DNA of 64,000 nucleotides from Paracentrotus lividus (lineage: Eukaryota; Echinodermata; Echinoidea; Camarodonta; Echinidae). Shown piece by piece: positions 22,275 to 34,261 of this stretch (positions are counted from its first letter, which is position 1; every line of letters begins with the position of its first letter). The stretch spans positions 2,680,472-2,744,471 of the forward strand of contig CALNVZ010000649.1 of assembly GCA_940671915.1 (NCBI GenBank), given 5' to 3'. The notes beneath the pieces are model-generated. The model saw only the letters and a list, made by a program, of their open reading frames with translations, searched no databases and was not told the origin of the DNA. Both the position numbers and the translations under genes were made by a program.

Positions 22275-22650
22275 AGGGGTTTTTATCCACTTGGTCTAAT
22301 TCTCTGATTGTAAAATACCACATGGGCTATACCCATTTGGTCTACTAACAATTTGGTCTAACTTCTCTTTTGTCTATTACATACTTGGTCTTATTATTAT
22401 TTGGTCTAATCAACACTGTTCCATTGCCGATTCGTCTAACAGCCAAATTGTCTACCGGGGGTACTTGTGTTTTGGACTAATTCCCAAATTTATTTGGTCT
22501 ATTACCAGTTTGTTACTGGAAGTGACCAAGTGATGTTAGACCAAGTGGACATTAGACAAAATGGACATAAGACGAAATGAAAATTAGAGAAAATGGTAAA
22601 TAGACGAAGTGGCAATTAGACCAAAAGGTCATTAGACAAACTGGTTGAAG
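22275..22650. repeat. GGTCTA fold-back repeat
   Basis: The left half is rich in TTGGTCTAA/TTTGGTCTAC. The right half is rich in TTAGACCAAGTGGACATTAG. It is the clearest full copy of the family also seen at 6965-7785 and 26570-27065. Confidence 0.72.
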
Positions 22651-23829
22651 ATGAAAATAAATTAGATCATGTTGGCGACACTAAAGAGTCGTCAGTCAAA
22701 TTGGGTTTTGACTGGCAATTTACTGAGTACCCTTCTTGTGGATGAAAATACACACACACACCCCTCCCACTTCTGCACACCCAAAAAGACAAACACAACA
22801 ATCTGCTCATGATACGACAAACACGCTAGGTTGTATCAATCACTCTTACAGTCTTGCACACAAACACATATACATGTACACCTGTCCACAAGTTGTAACG
22901 GACAGGATAGGTGTTTCACAGCTGTTTTCGGAGAAAATTTTGTGAAGTCATTCAATTTTTGTTGAGTTGTTGATTTTAATACATTTAGCTGGAAATCTGT
23001 TTATGTTTTGTTTGTTTAAAACAGTATGTTACGAAACAGTATTGAAACCATCCAGAGTTACATATTTGCAGCTGTTTTAAGAGGAAATTTGCTGAAAACC
23101 TTGCGTGTCACTTCTTTTGAAGAGTAAATTGAAAGTATACAATATAGCTCTTTAGAAAAACAAATCTCCACGTTGCCTATTTAGCTCACCCAAGCAAAAT
23201 GATGCTTCGTTTTTCATATGAAATAAAATATAAATTATATCTCACACATCAATATACTGGGAAAAAATATTAAAGACAGACTAAATAATGCAGTTGATAA
23301 AATACTCATTTATTGTCAAATATACAGAAAATACCTATTATAGACATCCCAAAACCATACTTTTCCTATAAACGCTGTCATTTTCAATCATAAAATTCTA
23401 TTTGAACTTAAAAACTTAAAAAATACTCTATACCAAATTACCCTTATGGGAATTAAACTATACCAAGAAACTAATAATTTATGAAATTGAATATCCGTCT
23501 GAGATTTACAAAGTAAGCACAATAATAACTTCAACTTTTTTTTAAATATTTGTGTGATAATAACTTTAACTTTGTTTATAATGTACATGTACAGCTGCAT
23601 ATTCCTGTTAACTACCCTACTAGTACAAATGTACATAGCAAAATTCCTGCAACAACTGGAAATGAAAATGGAAATAGTACAAGGACTGCTGGTAATGCAG
23701 CCCACTCGATTGAAACATGATCAATTCAGCTCAATTGCAAAGTTCTATTTTAAGAAAGTGATTGTTGTTTGCTTTGCCGTCATAGGGTATTTATTATTTA
23801 TCCAATGGTAAGCAGAACCATGCAGTTTT

Positions 23830-24420
23830 TAAAAGTAAATAAGTAATTAAGGCGTACAGATTACACACTAAACATTCTCCAAGCAAATTATATCCACAGC
23901 AAAAATCGATTTCAAAATTAATGAAAAGATATGTGTTACTGTGCCAGGCCTATTTGTATAGTCAATGTCCCAACCTTTTTCTTTTTTTCCTAAATGAGTA
24001 AATGAGGCATGTACACATGACACACTAAAAAATCTAACGAATATTCCAAACGAAAAATGTCTTAGATATGTGTGTCAGGTCTATTTGTGCAGTCAACATG
24101 CAGCATTTAACCTTTAGTGATAACTGCAGTTTTCCTAACTCAGTAATTGAGGCATGTACATATTACCGGTACACACAATAAACAATACCGTAACAATATT
24201 CACACCGAAAAATGTGTTAAGAAATGTGTGCCATACCTATTTGTGTACACAACATTGAGCATTTTAGTTTTAAACTGCAGTTTTCCTAAATGTGTAAATG
24301 AGGCATGTGCGCATTACACACACTGAACAATCTCGTAACAAATATTTAAATAAAAAAATGTGTTAAGAAATGTGTGCCGTGCCCATTTGTGTCCTCAATA
24401 TGCTTACCTTAGGTGTTTTT
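23830..24420 (+). repeat. Tandem repeat, four units of about 150 bp
   Basis: A GAGGCATGTA-like phrase recurs near 23850, 24004, 24149 and 24300 (spacing 154, 145, 151). It is followed each time by ACACACTAAACAAT-like and AAATGTGTTAAGAAATGTGT-like segments. The units are diverged and have no shared long reading frame. Confidence 0.7.
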
Positions 24421-26560
24421 TTTTTTCCTTTTTTGTTAGTAGGCCTTACAGGGTGTGTGCAACCAGTGTCACAGTCCTACATGTAGCTATTAACATATAA
24501 TCATGCAGCACTTTTCAAATTTGATAAAAATGACTTGTATTTCTCCTAAGATTGCCACTACTTATATTCTAACATCATTCCTACAATATTAACAACAAAT
24601 GAAATCCATATTTTATGACACGTCATGAACAAAGAAATTACAAAATTCATACAAAAGTTTTGTCAGTTGTGCATGAAAATAGTGACCATACATTTCTTCT
24701 TAGCATAATTACCAGTTGAGAGATTTCAATGATTATTTTCATTCAAACAACTCTAATTGAATTACCACATAATGTACAGCACCAGAAATATTTAATTGCA
24801 TTAGTGCTTTCTGCTAATGTGTTTTCATAATGCATTGTGCCAAAATGTCATAAATTTTACTATAATTTCAACGGGATTAACAAAAGCAGATTAATATGAG
24901 AAACAGATAAAAAAAAAAACTTGGTAGAAGATCATACTAATACATTGTGTTATGTATAAATAATGAAATCTTTATGATGCCCAAAAAAGCTGATCACTAT
25001 ATATCAACTTGGCAATATAGTCAGAAAGCTGCGATGTCATGGGAGCAGTATCTACCCTGCGTACGGTAATCACTTTATTTGAGGATACTCTTTTCCTCAT
25101 AACTTTGCACAAGTTGATGGAAATATGTTATTGCATCTATGAATTTTCATAAAAGGAAAAGTGTAACGATGCCATATCAGAGAAAAGTGATTTTTATGCT
25201 GATTTTCTTATATCTGGACAGATGCAATAACATATTTTCATTAATTTTTTCAAAATGTACTTAAGGTTTGATCTGTTTCTTTTATTCATCTGCTTTTGAT
25301 AAATTCAAAGCAACTTATTTGAGTCTTAGCTTTCCCTTTAAGTCAGATACCAGTAATATTTTCTATGTCATGAGACCTTTATGGTAACCCTACACAATTA
25401 GGGCTTGGCACAACGGATGCCAAGTGCACGCAATAGTTTTACTGACTAAATAATAGTAAGTGCAGAGTTTCAATAGCAAAAGCTGATATACATGTATGGT
25501 ACAACACAATAGGATCCACCTGTCCTACATGTACGAATACAATTTGTACAATAACCACAATTTATAATAAAAATATTTTTAGACAATGCATATAGAGTTG
25601 CAAAGTAAGAGATGGTAAAAGTCAGTATCAACTGTGAACAAGAAAAAAAGGGTATAAAATATGTGAAAACAAGTGCACCGAATCATTTATAACTATTAAC
25701 TGCATCAGAAAAGAAATAGTTCAAAATCGTGCATGATATATTCCACTAATTAATATTCCTTTAGCTATGAAAACATACTACAGTTTAATACATACCAATG
25801 TATTGAATGTATGTTGCTCATATTAAAATTTATTGACAAAATAATTTTGACAATAAAATGTGCAAAATTTCATCAAACTATAGAATTTTATTTAAATGGT
25901 TGATTTCCCATTGTGTTAGAAAATGAGCATGGCCTATGATCATAGAGTTAACATATCTACACATGTCATAAGCTTGGCAATATACATGTAGCAATATAGT
26001 CATAGAATACTTGTCAAAACCAATGTAAACTGATATAAAATAAATGTGAACACAAAATAACTACAGGAAACTGTGCACATGTAACTTTGCACAGACTGTA
26101 ACAAACCATAAATTTATCTGAATTTCAGTGTCATTATTTCCTTCATATTCACAAGTATAATCCTATTAAGCAAATCAAAGCCAAATTTACAAATATCCAT
26201 TTTATAGCGATACCATAATAATAAATCATAAGAGATATAAAATATATTCTACATGTATAACTGTACATGTATGCCTATATTACTACTTGCTAAACAGCCA
26301 CAGTTACAAATTGAAAGACATAATCTGTATTTCATATTTTACTCCTCAAAGTCAAATTACTGTACAATACACAAATTTCTTCAGGAAAAATATAAAAGTG
26401 AAGTAATTTATGCCATAGTCACAACTAAATGTGCATGCCCCCAGCCTGTGGTGCGTGACAGCCAACTCCTGCAATTCCTTTTGACGTAGGTATATTTTGC
26501 TCCTGTTGGCCTGACAAAGGGGTTTACATCTACATTATACTTGCTACAATGTATAACGGC
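24420..26560. other. Intergenic AT-rich DNA without recognised features
   Basis: I see no exon, inverted repeat or tandem array that I can support. Scattered TACATGTA phrases and a short T run (24418-24426) are the only low-complexity marks. Confidence 0.5.
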
Positions 26561-26569
26561 AGTTGGTTC

Positions 26570-27065
26570 AATTCTATGATTGTTTTATACCACGGGGGCT
26601 AAATCCATTTGGTCTAATTTTCCCTGGGTCTGATAGATACTTGTGCTAATTCTCACTTAGTCAAATTGCCAATATGTCTAATAGGGAAATTGTCTGATTG
26701 GACTTTCATCTAATCCCCAAGTGAAATGAGTTCAGACCAAGTGGACATTAGACGAATTGGGAATTTGAAAAAATGGTAAATAAGCAACGTACCACCCAGA
26801 CCAAAGGGTTATTAGACAACTGTTTGCACACAAAACAGGATTATACCATGTGGAATGTGACCAAACAGGCATTATTCTGGCAGAATTCATTATTCATAGA
26901 CCAATTGTAAATTAGACTAATTTGTCTATCTTCGAGATAGGCTGCAGAGCCCATTGAAGATTACAGAAGAAGAAGAAGAAGTTAGAAGACTAAATGAGTT
27001 TAGCCCAAGCGTTATTAGAAAAACAGAGAATTAGACCAACTGCTGTTAGACCATGTGGATATAAA
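26570..27065. repeat. GGTCTA fold-back repeat
   Basis: TTTGGTCTAATTTTCC-type phrases on the left and TTAGACCAACTG-type phrases on the right mark a third, diverged copy. A GAAGAAGAAGAAG run sits near 26967. Confidence 0.68.
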
Positions 27066-27971
27066 CCTATCAATAATGCGTTACCAATTGTGACTATGGC
27101 TCTGAGTTGGGATGTATCTAAAGAGAACGTAATTAAAGGGAGGAGAAGAAAGAGGAAATGAAAGGGGAGGAGAAGAGCTTGATCAAGAACAGAAAAGTAC
27201 AAAAAGTTTCCAAATTTTTCTAATTTGACATCTGTGCCAACATTCACCGATTGCGCTACATGCACATGTATTATTTTGTGTAGACTTCACAAAGTTAAAA
27301 AGAAAATATGAAAAGTCATGATTATTCCTTTGGAATATTAACCCACAATTTTGTACATTATATGTATTACAAGTCCTTTAAAATGAAAAAGACTTTCTTT
27401 TTCATAATTAAACTTTCACAAGTTTTTTTTTTCCAGGTTAATTAAGCACCAACCCCTTGAGTACAAGATAATAAATAGTTCCGAGTAAGAAAAATGTAAA
27501 AAAAACTTTCTCATCAGTCATCTTCTACACTGCTATCATAATGTTTCAGCTAAAGTCGACCAACTTATTTGTCAGAATAAACATGTTTCTAAAACTGGTC
27601 ATGAATATTGGCCAACAAAATTTTATCAGTGCATCAAAGTCTAAGCTACAATATATGGATACTTTATGTACTGCAAATATCTTTGTATTAAGGCTAACAT
27701 TCCATTCCTTAGAAGTAGCCTCCATGTACAAATGTAGAGCAATGTTTCTAATAAATAGAATAAAAGCCTTGTGACATTAAAAAATAATAATTTAAAGAAG
27801 TACTTGATAAATCACACAATGTTTACCCCCTCAAGAACCATTTCACTCTCCATCCGGATCCCCAATAAATAGAATGATACAACCTCCACCTCCCACTATA
27901 AACAATACAGTCCACTCCCATTATGATGAGGTGCTATGGACCAAGCTAATAGACCTGTTTTCCAAACATGT

Positions 27972-28283
27972 TGGCCCATATTCACAAAGGTGGCCTAAAG
28001 TTAAGCCTAGCTTATATCTGTGGATTAAATATGGCTAGCAAAATTTGACACAATCTCGAAAAGTAGATGTTTGATATATCAGAATTTTCGGTTGTGAACT
28101 ATTAAAACTGTCTGGAAATGATAAGTAAAAAAGTTTTCCTTACTTTCAAAACACAATTCTAGAATTTAGTAAACTTTTAAGGAGCATGCAACATAGACAG
28201 ATTGAGTCACATTTTGCGAGCCATACTTAAACCACTGATTTAAGCTAGGCTTAACTTTAGGCCACATTTGTGAACACGGGCCA
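27972..28283. mobile_element. Inverted-repeat MITE, TGGCCCATATTCACAAA ends
   Basis: TGGCCCATATTCACAAAGGT pairs with CATTTGTGAACACGGGCCA. The pairing continues through GGCCTAAAGTTAAGCCTAGC / GCTAGGCTTAACTTTAGGCC. The arms are about 50 bp in a 312-bp element. Confidence 0.8.
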
Positions 28284-28597
28284 TTAAGTTCATACTGATT
28301 TTTTTCAAACAAAAGTTGTTCTTGATGAACAGAAAGCTTGGCAAACATTACAACAAAAATGTATGCAAACTTTGTACAATGCAGTTCTTTTATCACAGGT
28401 TAATTAAAAACCTGGGTCCTCACAAGAGAAAGTTCTATGGATTTGAATACACTTGGTAAACATAGAGCTCTATTACCTTGTTATAACGAATTCTCAATGT
28501 AACAAGGGTACATGTAGACTGTATTAGAAAATGTCATGTATCGCAATAAACTATAAAAATATCTTTGACAAGGATAGGCTGAAAATTTCACATCTTG

Positions 28598-28709
28598 CAG
28601 GCGCGGATCCAGGGGGGGGCTAAAGGTGCTAGCGCACCCCGTACAATTTGGAAATCAGGATACATATTGTACATAGACCTTTTTAACGCACCCCCAAAAA
28701 TGCCCTCTA

Positions 28710-28745
<36 letters not shown>

Positions 28746-28827
28746 CTTATCAGCCTGCCAACATGACGTAGACAATTTTAGCTACCTTTTTGCACCCCGT
28801 TAAAAACCGTCTCTGGATCCGCGCCTG
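28598..28827. mobile_element. CAGGCGCGGATCC element with 5-bp TSD
   Basis: The ends are CAGGCGCGGATCCAGGGG and (complement) CTCTGGATCCGCGCCTG. TCTTG is duplicated at 28593-28597 and 28828-28832. It contains a C run of about 35. It is non-coding and probably hAT-related. Confidence 0.78.
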
Positions 28828-29099
28828 TCTTGCACTCATCATGTAAAAACCACCAGAAGAATACCAAACTATATTGTATTATATAAAAGTGGAAAGTTTC
28901 AAGGGATTAAAAAAATATAAAGTTTCGCGAAGGTAAAAATGTGGTACACTGTAAGTTTTCGCGCTGTAAAATGTTCATGTATTTTTAAATTTGCGTAGTG
29001 CAGCCATCCACTTCATCCCATTGGTTGCATGAAATGTTTCAGTTTCATTTTCGCACCCCTCGTGATAAGCGCGAACTACACAAAAATTATCTCACCACA

Positions 29100-29490
29100 A
29101 ATATTTTCATTTTTACAGTACTTGGGCGACAGATCTTTCCTTGCAGCTGCCCCGGGTTTGTGGAATGCACTCCCTCCTGACATACGGGCAAGTGGATCAA
29201 TAACAATTTACCACAAAAAACCTCAAGACTCACCTTACAAATGAAACTTATGGCTAGTGGGCGTGTAGGGAAGGACCTGTTGACCTGTCAATGAATCTAT
29301 TTGACGGAACAACTGTCATTTGATTTGTCATTTTAATTTTGATATATTACATGTAGTTGTATATTTTTGTATTTTGTAGAAGTTTGTTAGTTATTCTTAA
29401 GTATCATGTTTCTGTGCGCCTTGGGTGCCTTATTTAGGCCGAAAAGTTGCGCTTTAAAAATTTGGAATCATTATTGTTATTATTATTACT
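29100..29490 (+). pseudogene. 3' fragment of a CR1/L2-like LINE
   Basis: The + strand encodes LGDRSFLAAAPGLWNALPPD followed by IRASGSI, the familiar C-terminal motif (APxLWNxLPxxIR) of CR1/L2-like reverse transcriptases. It then runs into a 3' tail with GCGCCTTGGGTGC, GCGCTTTAAAAA and a short ATT repeat. It is truncated at the 5' end. Confidence 0.72.
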
Positions 29491-29849
29491 ATAATGATTA
29501 AATGGAACTTTATGGAAGGTGAACAAAACGTACAAACAGAGCGCTCAGGGACTGCTGCAGATACAGAACTTCAGCTTAATGGCAGGTTACTTTGATGAAT
29601 GCAAGATGAAAAGCTTTAGCTAGTATTTGTTCAAATATATATTTTCATTAAAAAAACCTTTCTGATTAATTAGTGACGTCTGGATAACCATTTTTTGGGG
29701 AAAATATCCGTCGTTGTCAGGATATCCAATACAGTCACATACATTTCTGTACCTGACTTAATTATAGTTTTGACATTCATATTTCAATCACACACAGTAA
29801 ATAAAATATAGACTGACATATAGATGTTCTACACGTTAAAATACATGTA

Positions 29850-30794
29850 TCATGACTTTGCATTAGAAATCTGCCTCCATATGACGCCTTTAATATCACT
29901 AATCAAGAGTGAATGCTCCATATCCATTTTGCCACTACTGTGTCTTAACGCTTTGCACCGGTCAAACGCTTCTCTAAGTTTCTCCTTAATCTCAGTCGGT
30001 ACTCCGTCAAATAGTACAGGTTCAAGAAGCTGGCACATTTTGTATAAATTTGGATAAGTTACTTCGCTCTGACATTTATGAGTTTCCGTACTGCACGGCG
30101 ACTGACAATTTAAGCCATATATGCAGTCTCTATCTGTCTTACACGCCCTCTCTTTGAGCTGTCCCTCGACTTTAACTTCAGGAGAAATGTCTTGAAGATC
30201 TAGCAGCTTTGGATCGTGCTTACGCGTGTAGCCGATGCTCTGTGGTGTAACGCTACACATGAGGAAGTTGCCAATGGGGTTGTCGATGATTTCCTCTACA
30301 AATTCAATGACGCCTAGCACAATGTGGGCACGCTGCGCCCAGCTCAGCTTGTCACGATCAAAGATATTCCTGAAGATGCCCCCAGCTGGGTGGAAACGCT
30401 TTGGTCCATAAAGGCTGTACACCTGGACACCCTCTGTAACATAGACATCCCCACAGAAGCCTTCTAATTTTGGAATCATCTCGCTCTCGGACAAAGCCAT
30501 CTGCATCAAGAAGTCATTGCCGCGCAGGAGACCCCACAGCGTCTTCGCTTCTGCAAGGGATACCTTCCCGTCATTGTTAATGTCTGCTATGTCAAGAATC
30601 TTGGTCTGGAACTTGGCAAAGTCACTGTCTCCCAGGCGTAGTTTAAGAAAGGCTGCCAGCATGTGACGAAGGTCTTCCATGGAAGAACCAGTTTTAGGTC
30701 TCTCGTAATCTCCATCCTGTGGGTCATGCGTCCAATGGACAAGATAGCGATCCTTCAGTATAGTCTTAGGCTGCTTCACCTCAACTTCATACAC
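29850..30794 (-). CDS. DIPK1: DIPK1 coding exon 4, kinase-like domain
   Basis: The acceptor is ATCAAATAG. The exon enters in phase 0 with VYEVEVKQPKTILKDRYLVH and runs 314 codons to the stop. It carries the EF-hand-like loop, FCGDVYV, WAQRAHIVLGVIEF and a C-terminal set of cysteines. Confidence 0.92.
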   Translation of the reverse strand: MYEVEVKQPKTILKDRYLVHWTHDPQDGDYERPKTGSSMEDLRHMLAAFLKLRLGDSDFAKFQTKILDIADINNDGKVSLAEAKTLWGLLRGNDFLMQMALSESEMIPKLEGFCGDVYVTEGVQVYSLYGPKRFHPAGGIFRNIFDRDKLSWAQRAHIVLGVIEFVEEIIDNPIGNFLMCSVTPQSIGYTRKHDPKLLDLQDISPEVKVEGQLKERACKTDRDCIYGLNCQSPCSTETHKCQSEVTYPNLYKMCQLLEPVLFDGVPTEIKEKLREAFDRCKALRHSSGKMDMEHSLLISDIKGVIWRQISNAKS

Positions 30795-33700
30795 CTATTT
30801 GATAATTAAAAAGAAATAACAGTGAGGGAAACTTTGAAGTCATCAATCACAATATATTCCTTTGATGAAAATCATTATCTAAGGAAAGCCTGAATGGACT
30901 TAGGGCATGGTGGCTCAAGATTATGAGATAAAATTAAAAGTAAAATATCTAATCAATAACTTATTAAGAAAAGTTGAATTTTGATAGGGGAAATATAAAC
31001 CCTCCAAAGGTGTACATAACTCATGCTTAGATGGCCAAGCTGGCAACCTGAACTAATGCTTAGATGGCCCAGCCGGCCATCTGAACTTGTGTTTACATGG
31101 CCCAGTTGGGCACCTGTCTCTTGTTAGATGGCCCAGCCAGGCACCTAAGCTCATGCTTAGATGTCCCAGATGGCCACCTAAACTCATGTTTAGTTGGCAT
31201 GAATGACCACCCTTAATGCTAAGATGGTCTGGCTGGCGATCTACCTTCCTTACCTGATGTTCTAAGCTTCTTGAGAGACACTTGGTGAAGACAAAATCTT
31301 TCACTTCACAGAGTCTTGGACACATCTTTCCTGTGATGGTTCCATGAGAGTAGTGCTGGCACTGGAGAAAATAAACACATGTTTGCAATTAAATGATCCA
31401 TTTATAAACATAGAAACAAATTATTAAGTAGATTAAATCGATACTGACAACTTGAATTGGTTGGGGTAATACTAGGGACTGTTTCACTAAAGTTGGATCT
31501 GGACATAGTTCCAGACACATTTAGTTATCAATGCGTTATCTAAAGATAGATAAGGGCAGTTTCAGGGTAACGTAGTGACATTCAGAAGCAACATTTCAGC
31601 ATTCAAACAAGTTTATCATCCATACTTTAATCTTTATGTACAAAGAAATGGTTCATGACAAAAGCTGATGGTACCCTCTTTAAAAAAAAAAAATTTTTTT
31701 TTTTTTTTATAGTGATGCTCTTAATTAATGAGATATGAATATTCATAATCATGGTTACGGAGAGACGCAAAATGGACATGCATATTTGAGGAGAAAACAT
31801 TTTGCTTAAATTCTGTGAAATTTGAATGGCTTTCACAATTTTGAATTATTGATTGGATTCTATGTTATTCTAGGTATAATATGCCACCTTGCATTAAAAA
31901 AATGGTTGAATATTTTGTTATAGTAAATGGTTGAATATTTTGTTATAGTAAATAGTGGAAGTATTTTAAGAGTTGTGATTGGTTGAAATGATGTCACGTG
32001 TCATTCACGTTTTTGTTATAGTGAACGGTTTTTGTTATATTGAACGTTTTTTTGTTATATTGAACGGTTTTTACCTGTGTTAAAATGAATGGTGAAATCG
32101 ATTGCCTTGTTGCGCAAGCGCGTAATAACAGTGAAATGGTGCGCACAACAATAGATACGCGGAGCGACAATATACGTCACAATAGCTTAATGAGCACCAA
32201 AAGTTTGGCAAACATTTGCAAAGATAAAACCAGATTAGGCAAGGTCAAAGATCTAGGGGTCTATTTACTATAATAAATAGTGCATGCATCTATTAATGAA
32301 ACATTACTGACTATGTGAACTCCATATACTAAATTATCCCTCGGGCACATCTGTTTCACCTCGGCCTACGGCCTCGGTGAAATAAATGTGCCCTCGGGAT
32401 AATTTAGTATTTGTCGTGCACATAATCTAGTATGTTGCATGGTAGAGCATGCACTATTTATATAAATTATGACTTGAAACTTGAACCCATGTCCGGTTAC
32501 GGAGTAAGCGACATCTGGTTTCCCTGTCTTTTTCGGGGGGAGAAATGCATTATAAAGAAATATTAATACCAAAGTTTGTTGGAGTAGTCCATGATAATTA
32601 CATTAAGCCAAAAAAATCGGCAAAAAGTGACTAGTTATAAGAATAAGAGGCATTTAAAGCCCCATAGTCCCATATGTGCAAATTTGGGTTTGATCAATTA
32701 TTCAGCACAAGAATACTGAATCGCAAATTTTGTTAACTTAAATGATTGGTTGTATTGTAAAGACGCATTTGTGGTAATTTCATATCCTAATTTGCTTTTT
32801 CAAAGGCACAGCGCCACATTAAAATTTCAGCTCCATGTCCTGTTTTGCTTGGAATTGCCCATAACCCAATAGGGTTCATCCCATGACCACATACCAGTAG
32901 CGGACGCAGACCGGAGTCACACAATGAATTTACTGGGCCCATGCGTAAACATAATAGAGCCGCTTTTGTCCCCAGACAATTAGGCCCCCGAAATGCATTC
33001 AATTTGATTTTCTTGGATCCGCACCTGCACATACTCACCACATATTGCAACATATCTTCATGTCTGCATGCTGTTTGTCTATGATCCCCTGTAAAGAACA
33101 TCCATCCAGATATAAAGGCAAGAAGAAACCAGATGACAACAAGGTGTTTCACAGGGACATGACATCTCCCCTATTTGTATCAACAGCAAACAAAAATGAA
33201 AAGGAAATGTCAACAACAAAATTTTCTTCCCCAGATGGTTACGATAATACTAAGTGCTAAAACAGAACTTTTGACATTCTTGATTGATAATAAAGCATAT
33301 GAAGCTCAAACTTTGAAATTAAATTTATTGGACGATGATTTTGGTTAGAATTAGTTTCATGAAATCTAGTCTAATAATTTTCTTAAAACAAACTGTTCTA
33401 AGAAATTTTATAAATTGCTCAACAAATTCAGGGGATCAGAAATTGGGTGCCATTGTCAAAACTGCGGCTATAAAAAGGATATTAAAAGAATCAATGTATA
33501 GACACTCCATTGTGGAGGATGGTTATGTAAAGAAGGAAACCTGTGGAGGGGGAAAATAAAATTTAGAAAAAAAATTTGTCCCAAATTACTTGCATATGCA
33601 CAAAAATTCTTTTGTGGTTATGAATTAAGCATTATAAAAATATTTTGACAATTAATTTCTTTAACAGCATAACTTCCGCTAATTCATAAAGTTGGGTATG

Positions 33701-34012
33701 CATACTGGGGCCTGTTTCTTGAAACCGTCGTAAGTCTAACTTCATGGATATCCTATTTAACGCGTGCTAATTCTACATCGTGTCCCTATGGGTTGTCCAA
33801 AAACTTAGACTTACAACAGTTTTGAGAAACAGGCCCCTGTTTAAAAAATACTTGTTTGTTACTCATCAAAAATAATCATAAAAATATTCTCATAAGAAAC
33901 CCAAAAACATTGTGACAGATTGACCTTGTACAAATATGGGTGCAAAAGGTGGACTTTTAAAGGCAGGATGACTCACCACTGTCAAACCTCGGAGACTCAT
34001 TCTAACAGCCAT
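29850..34012 (-). CDS. DIPK1: DIPK1/FAM69 divergent protein kinase, complete
   Basis: Coding exons on the minus strand are 34012-33977, 33170-33039, 31361-31254 and 30794-29850. All junctions are phase 0 and give 406 aa (vertebrate DIPK1A-C are about 420-430). Residues 21-38 form one membrane anchor, HLVVIWFLLAFISGWMFF, so the rest should lie in the secretory lumen. A cysteine-rich segment (HGTITGKMCPRLCE, residues 62-75) precedes the kinase-like domain. An EF-hand-type loop DINNDGKVSLAE (about 163-174) is embedded in it, a FAM69 hallmark. FCGDVYV and LLDLQDI are conserved-type segments, the latter probably holding the metal-binding Asp. A Cys-rich tail follows. FAM69 proteins are ER-located divergent kinases with poorly known substrates. 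I cannot tell which paralogue (A, B or C) it matches. Confidence 0.92.
31025..31245 (-). repeat. Minisatellite in DIPK1 intron 3
   Basis: About six diverged units of roughly 35-45 bp carry GATGGCCCAGCTGGCCACCT-like cores. They lie between exons 3 and 4. The frame of exon 3 stays open through them, so intron retention would add a repetitive tail of about 70 residues. Confidence 0.7.
31254..31361 (-). CDS. DIPK1: DIPK1 coding exon 3
   Basis: The acceptor is TTTTCTCCAG and the donor CATCAG|GTAAGG. It encodes CQHYSHGTITGKMCPRLCEV then KDFVFTKCLS, the family's conserved Cys cluster (compare GTVTGNLCEDLC in FAM69A). A 40-bp-unit minisatellite starts within about 30 bp of the donor. Confidence 0.88.
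31890..32075. repeat. Short direct repeats in DIPK1 intron 2
   Basis: TGGTTGAATATTTTGTTATA occurs twice in a row, followed by three TTTTTGTTATATTGAACGG-like units. Confidence 0.6.
32270..32462. mobile_element. Hairpin element in DIPK1 intron 2
   Basis: The outer arms ATAAATAGTGCATGC / GCATGCACTATTTAT enclose a near-perfect palindrome of about 83 bp (32327-32409). The palindrome starts TACTAAATTATCCCTCGGGC and centres on GGCCTACGGCC. It is non-coding. Confidence 0.75.
33039..33170 (-). CDS. DIPK1: DIPK1 coding exon 2, membrane anchor
   Basis: The acceptor is CAAATAG and the donor TATGTG|GTGAGT. It encodes GRCHVPVKHLVVIWFLLAFI, then SGWMFF and the start of the lumenal part. Confidence 0.84.
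33707..33837. mobile_element. Inverted-repeat MITE in DIPK1 intron 1
   Basis: GGGGCCTGTTTCTTGAAACC pairs with TTTTGAGAAACAGGCCCC. The pairing continues through GTCGTAAGTCTAA / TTAGACTTACAAC. Half of a related copy is in DUSP12 intron 2 near 12626. Confidence 0.78.
33977..34012 (-). CDS. DIPK1: DIPK1 coding exon 1
   Basis: It encodes MAVRMSLRGLTV and a GTG|GTGAGT donor. The N-terminal arginines fit the ER-retention style of the family. A strong acceptor, TTGTCTTTTCAG, ends at 34033, 21 bases before the ATG, so an untranslated exon lies further upstream. Confidence 0.82.
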
Positions 34013-34133
34013 GGCTTTCCTCTATTTCAGTTCTGAAAAGACAACAGAAATTCTTGTCAATTTACCCATGAAATGTAACAAGATTAAAGTTGAAAAAGGG
34101 GACAATCAAAATTCCTATTCAGGATTTTAATCC

Positions 34134-34195
34134 AGTGGCGGATCCAGGAAGTTGTACATGTTACAGGAACATGCCCCCCCCCCCCCCCATGATTT
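34134..34195 (+). repeat. End of a CAGTGGCGGATCC G/C-tract element
   Basis: CAGTGGCGGATCCAGG is followed by a C run at about 34175. This is the terminal signature of hAT-like elements, but I cannot find the opposite end. It lies just upstream of DIPK1 exon 1. Confidence 0.45.
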
Positions 34196-34261
34196 GAAAA
34201 CCACTCATTGACTGTACATGTTAAAATCACAATAGTTTCAGTTTATTGAAAATGCAGGTAG

